A DNA stretch of 64,000 bases, from the NCBI GenBank assembly GCA_015232405.1, contig JADFZS010000004.1, positions 22,357 through 86,356 of the forward strand, given 5' to 3'. Shown here piece after piece: positions 8,834-18,083 of this stretch (its first letter is position 1; every line of letters begins with the position of its first letter). The translations under genes and the position numbers were made by a program. The notes beneath the pieces were generated by a model that saw nothing but the letters and a program-made list of their open reading frames with translations, did not search any database and was not told the DNA's origin. Source of the stretch: Magnetococcales bacterium (lineage in GTDB: Bacteria > Pseudomonadota > Magnetococcia > Magnetococcales > JADFYX01).

Positions 8834-11137
8834 ATGATTAGTAAACATCTTGAGACATCACTTAACAAAGCTATAAGAAACGCCCAGTTGCGCGGACAGC
8901 AGTATGCCACAGTTGAACATCTGCTTTTGGCTTTGACTGAAAATCCAGAGGTTACAGGTCTTCTACTCACCTGTGGCTGTGATCTCACCAAATTATCCTC
9001 GGATCTCGACAACCATCTAACCGCCCATGTTCCTGTGGCACGTGAAGATGACCCTATCCAGGAGATAACCCCAACTGTTGGTTTCCAAAGGGTAATTCAA
9101 AGAGCTGTCTTTCAAGTTCAATCCTCGGGGCGCACCATGGTAACAGGGGCATATGTTCTGGTTGCCATGTTTAGTGAAAAAGAGTCCCATGCGGTCCATT
9201 TTCTAGAAAATCAGGATATCAGCCGCTTGGATATTCAATCTGCCATCTCCCATGATTCAGAGGGGGCTGACTCGGGTGCTAACAGCCCCTCCGAGGAGCC
9301 TCTATCTCCTGGGGGAACAATTCCCAAGCCTGATGATAAGCAAAATCCACTGGAGCTTTACACGGTCAACTTAAATAGGGAAGTCAAAGAGGGTCGAATT
9401 GATCCATTGATAGGCCGCGAGGATGAGATTGTCAGAACATTTCAGATTCTCTGTCGCAGGAGAAAAAACAACCCTCTGTATGTAGGTGAGGCCGGGGTGG
9501 GCAAAACCCATCTGGCTGAAGGAATTGCCCTTAAGATTGTCGAGGGTAAAGTACCTAAAGTATTGGAGAATTGTGTGATTTTCGCCCTGGATCTCGGCTC
9601 TCTTTTAGCAGGAACAAAATTTAGAGGTGATTTTGAAGCGAGGCTCAAAGGGGTATTGAAGGCTTTAAAGGATCATCCTGATGCCATTTTGTTTATAGAT
9701 GAGATACACACCATTATTGGTGCTGGTTCCACAAGTGGCAGCACCATGGATGCTTCCAACCTACTAAAACCTCTGTTGGCAAATGGCGAACTACGCTGTA
9801 TTGGCTCCACAACCTATGAGGAGTTTCGCAGTGTTTTTGAGAAAGATAGTGGTCTGGCACGAAGGTTTCAAAAAATTGATGTTCCAGAACCCTCTATGGA
9901 AGAGACCATTGCTATTTTAAAGGGTTTGAAAGGTCGTTATGAGGAGCACCACGGTATCACCTACTCCCAGGACTCCATCCAGATAGCAGCAGAGCTATCT
10001 GGTCGCCATATTCATGATCGCAAGCATCCTGATTCGGCTATTGATGTGCTGGATGAAGCAGGTGCTGCCTGTCAACTTGTGGTTGAGGAGGAGAGGCAAA
10101 AAGAGATTGGGGTAGAGAATATCGAGACTATTGTTTCACGAATGGCAAGAATACCTGCCCGTTCTGTCTCCCATGACGATAGGTTGATTTTAAAGGATTT
10201 AGAGGCCAATCTAAAGCTATCTTTATTTGGTCAGGACCCTGCTTTAACTCAGGTTTGTACAGCGATTAAGTTGGCCCGTGCAGGTTTGGGCAACCCTGAA
10301 AAACCCATGGGCTGTTTTTTGATGACTGGTCCAACGGGTGTGGGCAAAACTGAGCTTGCAAGGCAGTTGGCAATTGAGTTGGGTGTGGAGTTGGTACGGT
10401 TTGATATGAGTGAGTATATGGAGAGACACACAGTCTCTCGTCTTATAGGTGCTCCTCCGGGTTATGTTGGCTTTGATCAGGCAGGACTTTTGACAGAAGC
10501 GGTAACCAAAAATCCCCATGCCATATTGCTGCTTGATGAGATAGAAAAGGCTCATCCTGATATTTATAATATACTTTTACAGGTTATGGATCATGGTAAG
10601 CTGACAGATAATAATGGTCGTCAGGCTGATTTTCGCAATGTAATTCTTATTATGACCACAAACGCTGGCGCTCAGGATGTGGACCGCTCTTCGGTTGGTT
10701 TTACCACTCAAAACCATGTTGGTGATGAGATGAAGGAGATTAAGCGGCTATTTACTCCAGAGTTTCGCAACCGCTTGGATACCATCATTGCCTTTAAATC
10801 ACTTGAGCCAGAGACTATTGTGAGGGTAGTTGATAAGTTTCTCTTGGTGTTGGAGGCTGATCTTGAGAAAAAAAATGTCACCCTTAATGTTAGTGCCAGT
10901 GCAAGAAACTGGTTGGCGGAGAACGGTTATGATCGTAGCAATGGTGCTCGGCCCATGGAGAGGTTGATTAAAAAAGAGATTCGCCAACCACTATCAGAGG
11001 AGCTTCTTTTTGGTAATTTGACCGAAGGTGGTTCAGTATCGTTACGGGCGGAAAAAGATAAACTTCACTTAAACTGCAAAAAGCCCACTGCACGCAAAAA
11101 GAGAAAGTCTGCCAAGAAGGTTCCTGTAACAGCTTAA
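8834..11137 (+). CDS. clpA: ATP-dependent Clp protease ATP-binding subunit ClpA
   Basis: 767 aa unfoldase that feeds substrates to ClpP. It has the N-terminal repeat domain (1-150), first AAA module with Walker A GEAGVGKT near residue 218, and second AAA module with GPTGVGKT near 498. The C-terminal tail is lysine/arginine-rich ([14 protein letters not shown]). Its stop codon shares its last base with the start of palindromic repeat A1, so that repeat lies in the clpA 3' untranslated region ahead of a strong terminator. No clpP is in the window. Confidence 0.97.
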   Translation: MISKHLETSLNKAIRNAQLRGQQYATVEHLLLALTENPEVTGLLLTCGCDLTKLSSDLDNHLTAHVPVAREDDPIQEITPTVGFQRVIQRAVFQVQSSGRTMVTGAYVLVAMFSEKESHAVHFLENQDISRLDIQSAISHDSEGADSGANSPSEEPLSPGGTIPKPDDKQNPLELYTVNLNREVKEGRIDPLIGREDEIVRTFQILCRRRKNNPLYVGEAGVGKTHLAEGIALKIVEGKVPKVLENCVIFALDLGSLLAGTKFRGDFEARLKGVLKALKDHPDAILFIDEIHTIIGAGSTSGSTMDASNLLKPLLANGELRCIGSTTYEEFRSVFEKDSGLARRFQKIDVPEPSMEETIAILKGLKGRYEEHHGITYSQDSIQIAAELSGRHIHDRKHPDSAIDVLDEAGAACQLVVEEERQKEIGVENIETIVSRMARIPARSVSHDDRLILKDLEANLKLSLFGQDPALTQVCTAIKLARAGLGNPEKPMGCFLMTGPTGVGKTELARQLAIELGVELVRFDMSEYMERHTVSRLIGAPPGYVGFDQAGLLTEAVTKNPHAILLLDEIEKAHPDIYNILLQVMDHGKLTDNNGRQADFRNVILIMTTNAGAQDVDRSSVGFTTQNHVGDEMKEIKRLFTPEFRNRLDTIIAFKSLEPETIVRVVDKFLLVLEADLEKKNVTLNVSASARNWLAENGYDRSNGARPMERLIKKEIRQPLSEELLFGNLTEGGSVSLRAEKDKLHLNCKKPTARKKRKSAKKVPVTA

Positions 11138-11303
11138 ACCTAGAAACGGCGGTTGGCAGTGCGTACATGGCGTAACATATTGGTTTAGCTGGTGTAACAG
11201 AGCAAATCGAAGTCACCTTGTTGGTGATGAGACTTTGCTCTGTTATGCCAGATGAATCAATAGGTTGCGTCAGGTGCGTGCTGACAACTGCTGTTTCTAG
11301 GTT
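11137..11303. repeat. Palindromic repeat A, copy 1 (167 bp)
   Basis: Near-complete inverted repeat with ends AACCTAGAAACGGCGGTTG and CAACTGCTGTTTCTAGGTT. The plus strand folds into one hairpin of about 74 pairs with a short loop near 11217-11225. By my count only about four positions are true mismatches and about eleven are G.U wobbles; on the minus strand the same wobbles would be A.C mismatches. A second copy in opposite orientation lies at 38101-38270 and is about 97% identical. The element starts on the last base of the clpA stop codon. Confidence 0.9.
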
Positions 11304-11341
11304 AAATATAATGTAGCTACATCAAAGAATGGACAGTTAAT

Positions 11342-11393
11342 AATCCAGCATATGGTAGAAGATGATAACTTCGACCATGTGCTGGATTTTTTT
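11342..11393 (+). terminator. Rho-independent terminator after clpA
   Basis: A stem AATCCAGCA/TGCTGGATT, extended internally by ATGGT/ACCAT, is followed by a run of seven T. It lies after repeat A1, so the repeat is inside the clpS-clpA transcript. Confidence 0.85.
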
Positions 11394-11396
11394 ATA

Positions 11397-11600
11397 TTAG
11401 TTTACAAAATATGGGTGATACAGATCGTCTTCGATAGATGGTTTTTTGTTAACTACGCCTTGGCTTGGGAACTCTCCCCGCAATAAACCAAACTCTGTCT
11501 GCTCGATGAACTCTTCCGGTGTTAGAATACCGTTTAAAGCTAGTGGAAGAGGGATATTGTTGTAAGGAACTGTGGATTGGTAAGTAGTTGACTCTTGCAT
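11397..11600 (-). CDS. Hypothetical small protein
   Basis: 67 aa from the ATG at 11600, which has a GGAG ribosome-binding site eight bases upstream; an upstream ATG at 11660 lacks one. The protein is acidic and soluble, with segments LPLALNGILTPEEFIEQTEF and DDLYHPYFVN. I recognise no family. It converges on the clpA terminator. Confidence 0.5.
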   Translation of the reverse strand: MQESTTYQSTVPYNNIPLPLALNGILTPEEFIEQTEFGLLRGEFPSQGVVNKKPSIEDDLYHPYFVN

Positions 11601-11888
11601 TTTATACTCCAAATAGAGGTATGAACAGATTGTATAATTGGGGTTCAAGAGATGTGCCATTTTTTTGGTTTCATTAATTTATTTTTACAAGCGATAATAG
11701 CAGAGATGATTTGTCAAATTAAGATTTTGTAACTTACTTACTGATCTGATACGATTTTTTGTAAAAAGACGTTTGTAGCTATTATTGGCTTATTTTATCA
11801 AGTTCCTTTTTCTAATCAGCTTGTTATGTAGTTCTATATGTAAATTGTAATAAATTGCTTTTTTTTCTATTTTTTTAGGTCTTTTTTT

Positions 11889-12320
11889 ATGGTGGGTATT
11901 CTTTCAAAGTGGTCAAAAAACCGAGACGCGGCAAAAACTCTCAAGGTTGGGCGTCAATTTCTAAAGGAAAACGCCAAAAAGAAGGGGGTTATTACCACAA
12001 GCAGTGGTTTGCAGTATAAAGTGGTAAAAACGGGTGTCGGACAGAGAGCCAAAGGGTGGCATAAGGCTACTGTTCATTATCGGGGAACATTTATCAACGG
12101 GGTGGAATTTGATGCTACGGACCAGGAATCTGGTCCGGCAACATTCAAGGTAAGCGAAGTTATACCTGGCTGGTCGGAGGCGTTAAAGTTAATGCAGCCT
12201 GGGAGTATATTCGAGCTATTCATACCCAGTGAGTTGGCTTATGGTAAAAAGGGAGCAGAAGATATTATTGCTCCCAACGAGACATTGATTTTTACTACTG
12301 AATTGATAAGTTTAAGCTAG
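11889..12320 (+). CDS. FKBP-type peptidyl-prolyl cis-trans isomerase
   Basis: 143 aa. Residues about 35-143 form an FKBP domain: TSSGLQYKVVKTGVG, VHYRGTFINGVEFDAT, VIPGWSEALKLMQPGS and IPSELAYG are all recognisable. There is no signal peptide, so it is probably cytoplasmic, unlike FkpA. The first 30 residues are basic and helical, perhaps a shortened dimerisation arm. It stands alone between AT-rich spacers. Confidence 0.93.
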   Translation: MVGILSKWSKNRDAAKTLKVGRQFLKENAKKKGVITTSSGLQYKVVKTGVGQRAKGWHKATVHYRGTFINGVEFDATDQESGPATFKVSEVIPGWSEALKLMQPGSIFELFIPSELAYGKKGAEDIIAPNETLIFTTELISLS

Positions 12321-12385
12321 CCTAGTTAACTTTTTGTTTATATGGTAAATTCAAACCAAATCTGGACAAAAAAATATTTTTATTA

Positions 12386-12520
12386 TTAGGGGTGCAGGGG
12401 GATTATCTCCCTGCTGGGTTTGGGCGAAGCCCAAGGTTTTGCCTTTGTTTTTAAGTCTTTACATTCAAAAGTGTGGGGGTTTGGGGCCTGCAAGGCCTCC
12501 CAAGGTTTTGCTTTTGACTG
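12386..12520. repeat. Degenerate end-unit related to element B
   Basis: The segment from about 12386 matches the end module of the elements at 13621 and 23818: a small hairpin, then GGGTTTGGGCGAAGCCCAAG, then GGTTTTGCCTTTG. In the small hairpin the closing pairs have changed together (GCAGGG/CCCTGC here, CCAGGG/CCCTGG in the full elements). A second related hairpin (TTGGGGCC/GGCCTCCCAAG) follows near 12480-12515. No mirrored second half is present. It lies between the convergent FKBP and ccmH genes. Confidence 0.75.
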
Positions 12521-12541
12521 TATATTTTTGATTTAAAATCA

Positions 12542-13018
12542 CTATACATCGATATTTTTCAGCTCTTCATCAATTCGTGCCTGCATTTTTTTATCGGTAT
12601 CGGTAGTTGGTGTTGCAGTTTTAATACTGTTTTTCTTCCATTTTTTAAATGCTGTTATCAGGGCAAGCGCACCTATGATCAGTCCGAAAGCGGGACCAAA
12701 CCAGAGCAGCATGTTCATACCGGACTTTGTAGGTTTGAGGTATATGTAGTCACCGTAGCGTTGGAAGAAATAGTCTCTTATGGAGGCTTCGCTTTCTCCG
12801 GCGTTTACTTTATCTCTGATGACCTCAAGCATATCTTTGGCGAGGTCTGAGTTAGACTCATAGATAGACTGGTTTTGGCAAACGGCACAGCGGAGATCTT
12901 TAGCGATGGTTCTTACGAGAGCTTCGCTGGGATCTTCATTTTTGGTTGTTGCAGATAGTGGCGATGCTGTTAAAAACAGTATTGCAAACAGTATTATAAG
13001 ATTTAGATATCGTCTCAT
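12542..13018 (-). CDS. ccmH: Cytochrome c-type biogenesis protein CcmH
   Basis: 158 aa from ATG 13018. The signal peptide is MRRYLNLIILFAILFLTASP; the redox motif LRCAVCQNQSI follows, and a membrane helix lies near the C-terminus. CcmH keeps the apocytochrome CxxCH cysteines reduced before heme ligation. An earlier ATG at 13075 lies inside ccmG and would bury the signal peptide, so 13018 is chosen; it starts one base after the ccmG stop. No TPR-rich CcmI domain or gene is seen. Confidence 0.95.
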   Translation of the reverse strand: MRRYLNLIILFAILFLTASPLSATTKNEDPSEALVRTIAKDLRCAVCQNQSIYESNSDLAKDMLEVIRDKVNAGESEASIRDYFFQRYGDYIYLKPTKSGMNMLLWFGPAFGLIIGALALITAFKKWKKNSIKTATPTTDTDKKMQARIDEELKNIDV

Positions 13019-13019
13019 A

Positions 13020-13571
13020 TCATGTTTTCCCACCTGAGTTTGTTCCTTGGATTTGTGGCAGAGCGATTTTTTCAAACCAGCCGAAGTATAGGGGTCCGGT
13101 ATGTTTTAATCTTATCATACCTGTGGGGTCCACAAGGTAAGATTCTGGTGCACCGTATACCCCCCAATCTATTGCTATTTTTTGTTTAGGGTCAAAGGCG
13201 TGTTTATAGCCGGGGTCGCCGTGACGTTGCAGAAATCTATTGGCTCCTTCTCTGGTATCGCGAAAGTCCACACCAATTATCAGAAAATCATCTCGTTTAT
13301 CGGCGATTCTAGCTAGTTCCAGCAGATATGGATGTTCGGCAACACAGCTGATGCACCAGGAGCCCCAGAAGTTTACTAGCACCCATTTTCCTTTATAGTC
13401 AGAAAGGGAGATATTACCGTTACCTTTAAGGGTAGGTGCGGTAAAATCTGATGCTGGTTTATTTACCAGTGGCGAGGGTATATCTCGGGGATCATTGCCC
13501 AAACCTCCGGCAAACAGGGCCATGATGACAACGAGAGATAGTAGCAGGATAATTTTCCAGGAATTTTTCAT
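13020..13571 (-). CDS. ccmG: Thiol:disulfide interchange protein CcmG/DsbE
   Basis: 183 aa, N-terminal membrane anchor followed by a periplasmic thioredoxin fold. The active site is WCISC near residue 72 and the cis-proline loop is YGAPESYLVD. It passes reducing equivalents to CcmH and apocytochrome. AGGAT precedes the ATG. It is separated from ccmF by the 412-bp element B1. Confidence 0.95.
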   Translation of the reverse strand: MKNSWKIILLLSLVVIMALFAGGLGNDPRDIPSPLVNKPASDFTAPTLKGNGNISLSDYKGKWVLVNFWGSWCISCVAEHPYLLELARIADKRDDFLIIGVDFRDTREGANRFLQRHGDPGYKHAFDPKQKIAIDWGVYGAPESYLVDPTGMIRLKHTGPLYFGWFEKIALPQIQGTNSGGKT

Positions 13572-13620
13572 GATATCCTAATTAAAATAACAAAATAAAA
13601 TAACAAAAAATAAAACTAAT

Positions 13621-14032
13621 GGGGGTCCAGGGGAATCATTTCCCTGGTGGGTTTGGGCGAAGCCCAAGGTTCTGTCTTTGCTTTAAGGCCGAATTTACAA
13701 AAGGCGTTTTTTTGCCTTTGCTTTTAAAAAAACGTCTCGGCCCGTATCTTAATTTATAAGTATATAATCCCAGTCTTTTTTGGGATTATATACTTATAAA
13801 TGCTATTTACCAATCACGGGTTGGATTAAATCCGACCGTTGGTAGGTAAAGGATGCTAGCAAAGGTAGAAAACCCCCAAAAGCTGGGTTTTCTACCTTTG
13901 CTAGCGAATATACTAGCCGGGGGCTTTTTTTAAAAGGCACAAAAAAAGCCCTTTATAACTCCGGCTTTACAGCAACAGCAAAACCTTGGGCCTTGCCCAA
14001 ACCCACCAGGGAAATGATTCCCCTGGACCCCC
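13621..14032. repeat. Structured inverted-repeat element B, copy 1 (412 bp)
   Basis: Two mirrored half-units of about 130 bp flank a core. Each half-unit holds, from the outside: hairpin CCAGGGGAAT/ATTTCCCTGG; hairpin TTGGGC/GCCCAA; a T7/A7-rich hairpin closed by GGCCGA/TCGGCC (left) or AGCCGG/CCGGCT (right); then a long variable hairpin. Left variable hairpin: arms 13752-13772 and 13781-13801, 21 perfect pairs, loop GTCTTTTT. Right variable hairpin: arms 13855-13875 and 13885-13905, 21 perfect pairs. The core has hairpin GGTTGGATT/AATCCGACC. The element is flanked by direct repeats ACTAAT (13615-13620, 14033-14038). It lies between ccmF and ccmG and has no open reading frame of note. Confidence 0.9.
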
Positions 14033-14056
14033 ACTAATACAGCCTTTTTTATATGC

Positions 14057-16021
14057 CTACTCCAGCTTTTTTTCCCTACTAATCCGCCCCTGCATAAGCG
14101 CAAATATAACACCCAACGCCATAATACCAGAACCAGTCCAAACCCAGACAATCAACGGATTTCTATAAACCCGAATAGACCAAACATCCTTCTTGACCTC
14201 ATCACCCAACACCACATAGATATCCTCAAACCACGTGGTGTGAATAGCTGCCTCAGTAGTGGGTTGCGAAGTCTCATTATAAACTCGCTTCTGCGGCCTT
14301 AACTCAACAGAAAAACCACTATCATGCTCAGCCGTTATAACCGCCTCAACCGCTCGCCAGTTGTATTTACTCGCTGTACCTACCCTGTCCAAAGTGAAAT
14401 TCCAAGAACCAACCTTAACCTTGTCCCCAGATGTCATGAATAGGTTCTTCTCCTCCTGATATAAACCAGAACCGATAAAACCAGCAGCCATAACCAAAAT
14501 ACCAAAATGTACTACAAAACCTCCATAACGACGCTTGTTTCTACTAATAAGCTGCCACAAAGTGGTAACAGCCGAACCCGACTCCCGGTTTTTCATACGG
14601 GCAACAACCTTCCTGCGAGTGTCCAATATATGGGTCGCCAAAACAAAAGCCATCACCACAGATGTGCTAATTCCATAAAAATTGCCCATGCCCATAGCCC
14701 AAGCGGCAATGCCCGTAACAACAGCAAATATGGTCGGTATTAATAAATCCCGCTTTAACTGCCTGAAACTTGCCTTGCGCCACGAAATAACCGGACCTAT
14801 ACCCATCATCAATATGATACCCAACATAATCGGGATGAAGACCGCATTATAATATGGAGCACCCACCGAGACCTTGGAATCAGACCAAGTCTCGACAGCT
14901 AATGGATACAACGTGCCCAATAACACCGTTAAGGTGGCAACCAACAAAAATAGATTATTAAATAAAAATGCCGACTCCTTTGATAGTGGGTTTTCAAGCT
15001 TGATGTCGGTCTCTAGATGCTCCGATTTCATGGTCAACAGACCAAAGGAGAAAAATAGCAATACCGTCATAAATGCTAAAATATACACCCCTCGACCAGG
15101 ATCAGAAGCAAAAGAGTGGACCGAAGATAAAACCCCGGATCTCACCAAGAATGTACCCAAAATCGCCAAGGCAAACGTCATGGTAACCAAAAAGACGTTC
15201 CAGGTTTTAAACATCTGTCGCTGCTCTTGCACCATTACCGAATGTAAAAATGCCGTCGCCGTCAACCACGGCATAAATGAGGCGTTCTCCACCGGGTCCC
15301 ACGCCCAATATCCACCCCAACCAAGCTCGTAATAGGCCCAATAAGCACCAAAAACAATTCCCGTCGTCAACATGGCCCATGAAAAAAGAGTCCATCTTCT
15401 CGTTGCCACAAGCCACTCTTCATCAGCCTGACCAGTTATCAATGCTGCCATGGCAAATGCATAAGGTATGGCAAAACCAACATAACCCATGTAGAGAAAT
15501 GGTGGATGAAATACCATGCCTGGATCTTGTAAAAGAGGATTTAAATCTTTTCCATCAAATGGTGGTGGTATCAATCTCTCAAATGGAGTCGATAAAAACA
15601 GCACCAACAACAAAAAGCCCACTAAAAGAGCACCCAAAATAGCCAATACATAAGGCATGGATACCGGATGGGTCTTCCAATGCCGCCATGCTGCTACACC
15701 GATATAAACAGAAAGCAACCACGCCCAGAGTAACAAAGAGCCTTCATGACCACCCCACATAGCTGTCGCCAGATAAAATATTGGTAGATCCAACGAGGCG
15801 TGTTTGGCTACATAAAGAACTGAAAAATCATGATTTAAAAAAGAGTTGACCAAACCAACAGTGGAAACAGTCAAAAGCAGTGCGACAACAACGGCAGAAT
15901 GCCTGCCAACACGTATCCATGCGTTATTACCACTTGTTACCCCATACAGAGAGGAGAATATCTGTAAAAATGTTAAGATCAGTGCCAAAAGGGCAGAAAA
16001 ATGGGCAATTTCAATCCACAC
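14057..16021 (-). CDS. ccmF: Heme lyase subunit CcmF
   Basis: 654 aa polytopic membrane protein that attaches heme to apocytochrome c with CcmH. The tryptophan-rich signature GGYWAWDPVENASFMPWL lies about residues 235-252, and conserved histidine loops flank it. Length is standard. The likely start is GTG at 16021 after GAGG. It is fifth to sixth in the ccm operon; element B1 begins 24 bases after its stop. Confidence 0.97.
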   Translation of the reverse strand: MWIEIAHFSALLALILTFLQIFSSLYGVTSGNNAWIRVGRHSAVVVALLLTVSTVGLVNSFLNHDFSVLYVAKHASLDLPIFYLATAMWGGHEGSLLLWAWLLSVYIGVAAWRHWKTHPVSMPYVLAILGALLVGFLLLVLFLSTPFERLIPPPFDGKDLNPLLQDPGMVFHPPFLYMGYVGFAIPYAFAMAALITGQADEEWLVATRRWTLFSWAMLTTGIVFGAYWAYYELGWGGYWAWDPVENASFMPWLTATAFLHSVMVQEQRQMFKTWNVFLVTMTFALAILGTFLVRSGVLSSVHSFASDPGRGVYILAFMTVLLFFSFGLLTMKSEHLETDIKLENPLSKESAFLFNNLFLLVATLTVLLGTLYPLAVETWSDSKVSVGAPYYNAVFIPIMLGIILMMGIGPVISWRKASFRQLKRDLLIPTIFAVVTGIAAWAMGMGNFYGISTSVVMAFVLATHILDTRRKVVARMKNRESGSAVTTLWQLISRNKRRYGGFVVHFGILVMAAGFIGSGLYQEEKNLFMTSGDKVKVGSWNFTLDRVGTASKYNWRAVEAVITAEHDSGFSVELRPQKRVYNETSQPTTEAAIHTTWFEDIYVVLGDEVKKDVWSIRVYRNPLIVWVWTGSGIMALGVIFALMQGRISREKKLE

Positions 16022-16136
16022 AAAAACACCTCGGATTATCTACTTGTATTTACAAAAAAATTATTAAAAAACACTACCAGCAAGTACCGGGGTTGAATCG
16101 AAGAAAAAACCCCAAAAAAATATCACCTTCAAAAAT

Positions 16137-16592
16137 CTATTGCATAGATTTCAAAATCGACTTCTTGGCCTTGGCAATACCCTCTTCACTCATCTCAACA
16201 GGCATATAATCCTCGGAGTGTTTAGCCAATATAGACTTAGCCATAAAATCTTGACCACCCTGCCACATACCCTCAACAATTACACCTTGGCCCTCCCGGA
16301 AAAGGTCCGGCAGCATACCGTCATAGCGCACAGGAAACATATTCTCCCCATCTGTAACCAAAAAGCGGATTTTCAGGGTTCCCTCCTCCTTTACCAAAGA
16401 ACCCTCCTGCACCATGCCACCAATTCTCACGGTTTTACCATCCAGGTTATCACTTTTTTGGATAATTTCCGTCGGTGTATAAAAATAGACCAACGAACCG
16501 GTAAATGAAGAGAATACCAACGATAACAATGCTCCACCCACAACCAGAACCGTGAGCATGAGAAATAGCCGTTTTTGCTTTTTTTTCATCAT
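16137..16592 (-). CDS. ccmE: Heme chaperone CcmE
   Basis: 151 aa with an N-terminal membrane anchor and an OB-fold periplasmic domain. The covalent heme-binding motif HxxxY is present as HSEDY within LAKHSEDYMP. It receives heme from CcmC and passes it to CcmF. The start overlaps the ccmD stop by four bases. Confidence 0.96.
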   Translation of the reverse strand: MMKKKQKRLFLMLTVLVVGGALLSLVFSSFTGSLVYFYTPTEIIQKSDNLDGKTVRIGGMVQEGSLVKEEGTLKIRFLVTDGENMFPVRYDGMLPDLFREGQGVIVEGMWQGGQDFMAKSILAKHSEDYMPVEMSEEGIAKAKKSILKSMQ

Positions 16593-16720
16593 GAGGTTTT
16601 CTGCTCTTTCAACTGTTGTTGCGCCCGCTTAAGACCCCTTTGCCACTTAAGGGTGAGAACACCGTAGACCACTGTGGCAACACCATAAACAGCAATAACG
16701 TAGGGTGTGTAATCAATCAT
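16589..16720 (-). CDS. ccmD: Heme exporter protein CcmD
   Basis: 43 aa, beginning MIDYTPYVIAVYGVATVVYG: one membrane helix followed by a basic, coiled tail (KWQRGLKRAQQQLKEQK), as in CcmD, which stabilises the CcmABC-CcmE complex. It overlaps ccmC by eight bases and ccmE by four. It is short but its position and form are diagnostic. Confidence 0.93.
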   Translation of the reverse strand: MIDYTPYVIAVYGVATVVYGVLTLKWQRGLKRAQQQLKEQKTS

Positions 16721-17408
16721 CTTCTTCCATCCTTTCAATATCCAACGCTTCTAGCTGCCTTAATGCAGCCACCTCACGGGCCTTTACCACCACCAAATAG
16801 GCGCCCATAAGGATAAAAGCAATAGCCATTACCAGCAGAGGTGGCAACAGATCACCAGTTATCGTGGGGTTGCCAGAAGCACCACCAAACGATGGAGGCT
16901 GATGCAAAGTACGCCACCAAACTACAGAATAATGTATAATAGGCAGATCCACCGCCCCGATTATAGCTAAAATTGCCGTAGCACGGGCCGCTTTTGTCGG
17001 CTCTTCCAATGAACTACGCAGTGCCATCAAACCCATAAATATGATCAAAAGCACCAACATGGAGGTAAGACGAGCATCCCATGCCCACCATGTACCCCAC
17101 ATGGGTTTTCCCCATATAGAGCCAGAAGCAAGGGTTACAGCTGTAAATGCGGCACCCACGGGAGCCGCAGCTTCCGCAATGATATCTGCTGTCTCGCTCT
17201 TTTTAACAAGATATGTGATGCTGGCAATGGTTAACAGTATATAGCTAAAAAGAGACATTTTGGCTGATGTAACATGGGCATATAATATCCGCACCGAGTT
17301 GCCCTGCTGAAAATCAATGGGGGCATTGAACACCATCCATAGACCAACACCCAACCACAACAGAGCCATGAATCCTAACGGTCGTTGTATGCGAGCTAAT
17401 AAATTCAT
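16713..17408 (-). CDS. ccmC: Heme-handling protein CcmC
   Basis: 231 aa with six membrane helices. The tryptophan-rich periplasmic motif WGTWWAWDARLTSMLVL is near residue 100. CcmC loads heme onto CcmE. It starts ten bases after ccmB and overlaps ccmD. Confidence 0.96.
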   Translation of the reverse strand: MNLLARIQRPLGFMALLWLGVGLWMVFNAPIDFQQGNSVRILYAHVTSAKMSLFSYILLTIASITYLVKKSETADIIAEAAAPVGAAFTAVTLASGSIWGKPMWGTWWAWDARLTSMLVLLIIFMGLMALRSSLEEPTKAARATAILAIIGAVDLPIIHYSVVWWRTLHQPPSFGGASGNPTITGDLLPPLLVMAIAFILMGAYLVVVKAREVAALRQLEALDIERMEEDD

Positions 17409-17417
17409 TGCCTAAAT

Positions 17418-18083
17418 CTACTCCTCAACCAGCCAAGAAAAACCCCAAGGGGCCAAGGCGAGATAAACCATATCAAAAATCAGCAGCAGTTTAATCCAGG
17501 GCCAGGGTTGACCATCTGCGACCATAACACCGGCTGTGGCCTGTACTCCCGCTATTAATAGGGGAGCCACCAGAGGCAACAGAAGCAGTGCCAATAGTGT
17601 CTCTCTCGATCTTGCTGCCTGGGTCATGGCAGCCAGCAGCACTCCCAACCCGGTTAAACCCAATATTCCCAAGACCAACACCCCAAAAATATGATGTATA
17701 ACATGCCATGCGTCAACATTGAAAAGGATCATGGTCAAAGGTAAAATCATAGCTTGCACAAGCAGGGTCAAAAACAGATTTCCCAACCATTTACCGAGAA
17801 AAATAATACCCCGGGGAACCGATGCCAACAACAATCCCTCAAAGGCTCCATTCTCCTCCTCGGCCTGAAACACCCGTCCCAACCCCATCAAACTGGTAAA
17901 CAGAACCGTCGCCCAGACAAGACCCGGTAACAGTTTGACCGCAGCCTGCCTGTCAGGTTCAAAAGCAGCTTGAAAAACCACTAAAACTGCAATGGCAAAA
18001 AAAAGCATGGACGAAAGAGAAGAACGGCGACGAAGATCACCCACCATATCTTTCCAGGCTATTCGATAGGCTGCTTTTAACAA
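17418..18083 (-). CDS. ccmB: Heme exporter membrane subunit CcmB
   Basis: 221 aa, six predicted membrane segments, with the family stretch FQAEEENGAFEGLLLASVPRG near residue 75. It forms the ABC complex with CcmA that powers release of holo-CcmE. It overlaps ccmA by seven bases. Confidence 0.95.
   Translation of the reverse strand: MLKAAYRIAWKDMVGDLRRRSSLSSMLFFAIAVLVVFQAAFEPDRQAAVKLLPGLVWATVLFTSLMGLGRVFQAEEENGAFEGLLLASVPRGIIFLGKWLGNLFLTLLVQAMILPLTMILFNVDAWHVIHHIFGVLVLGILGLTGLGVLLAAMTQAARSRETLLALLLLPLVAPLLIAGVQATAGVMVADGQPWPWIKLLLIFDMVYLALAPWGFSWLVEE

Noticed and set aside
10968..11216. Minus-strand open frame running from clpA through repeat A1
   Set aside because: It is open only because the repeat happens to lack stops in that frame; the same peptide stretch appears at copy 2.
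13752..13801. Variable hairpins of element B as ordinary terminators
   Set aside because: No T-run follows either arm, stems are AT-rich in some copies, and they occur as mirrored pairs within a conserved frame.
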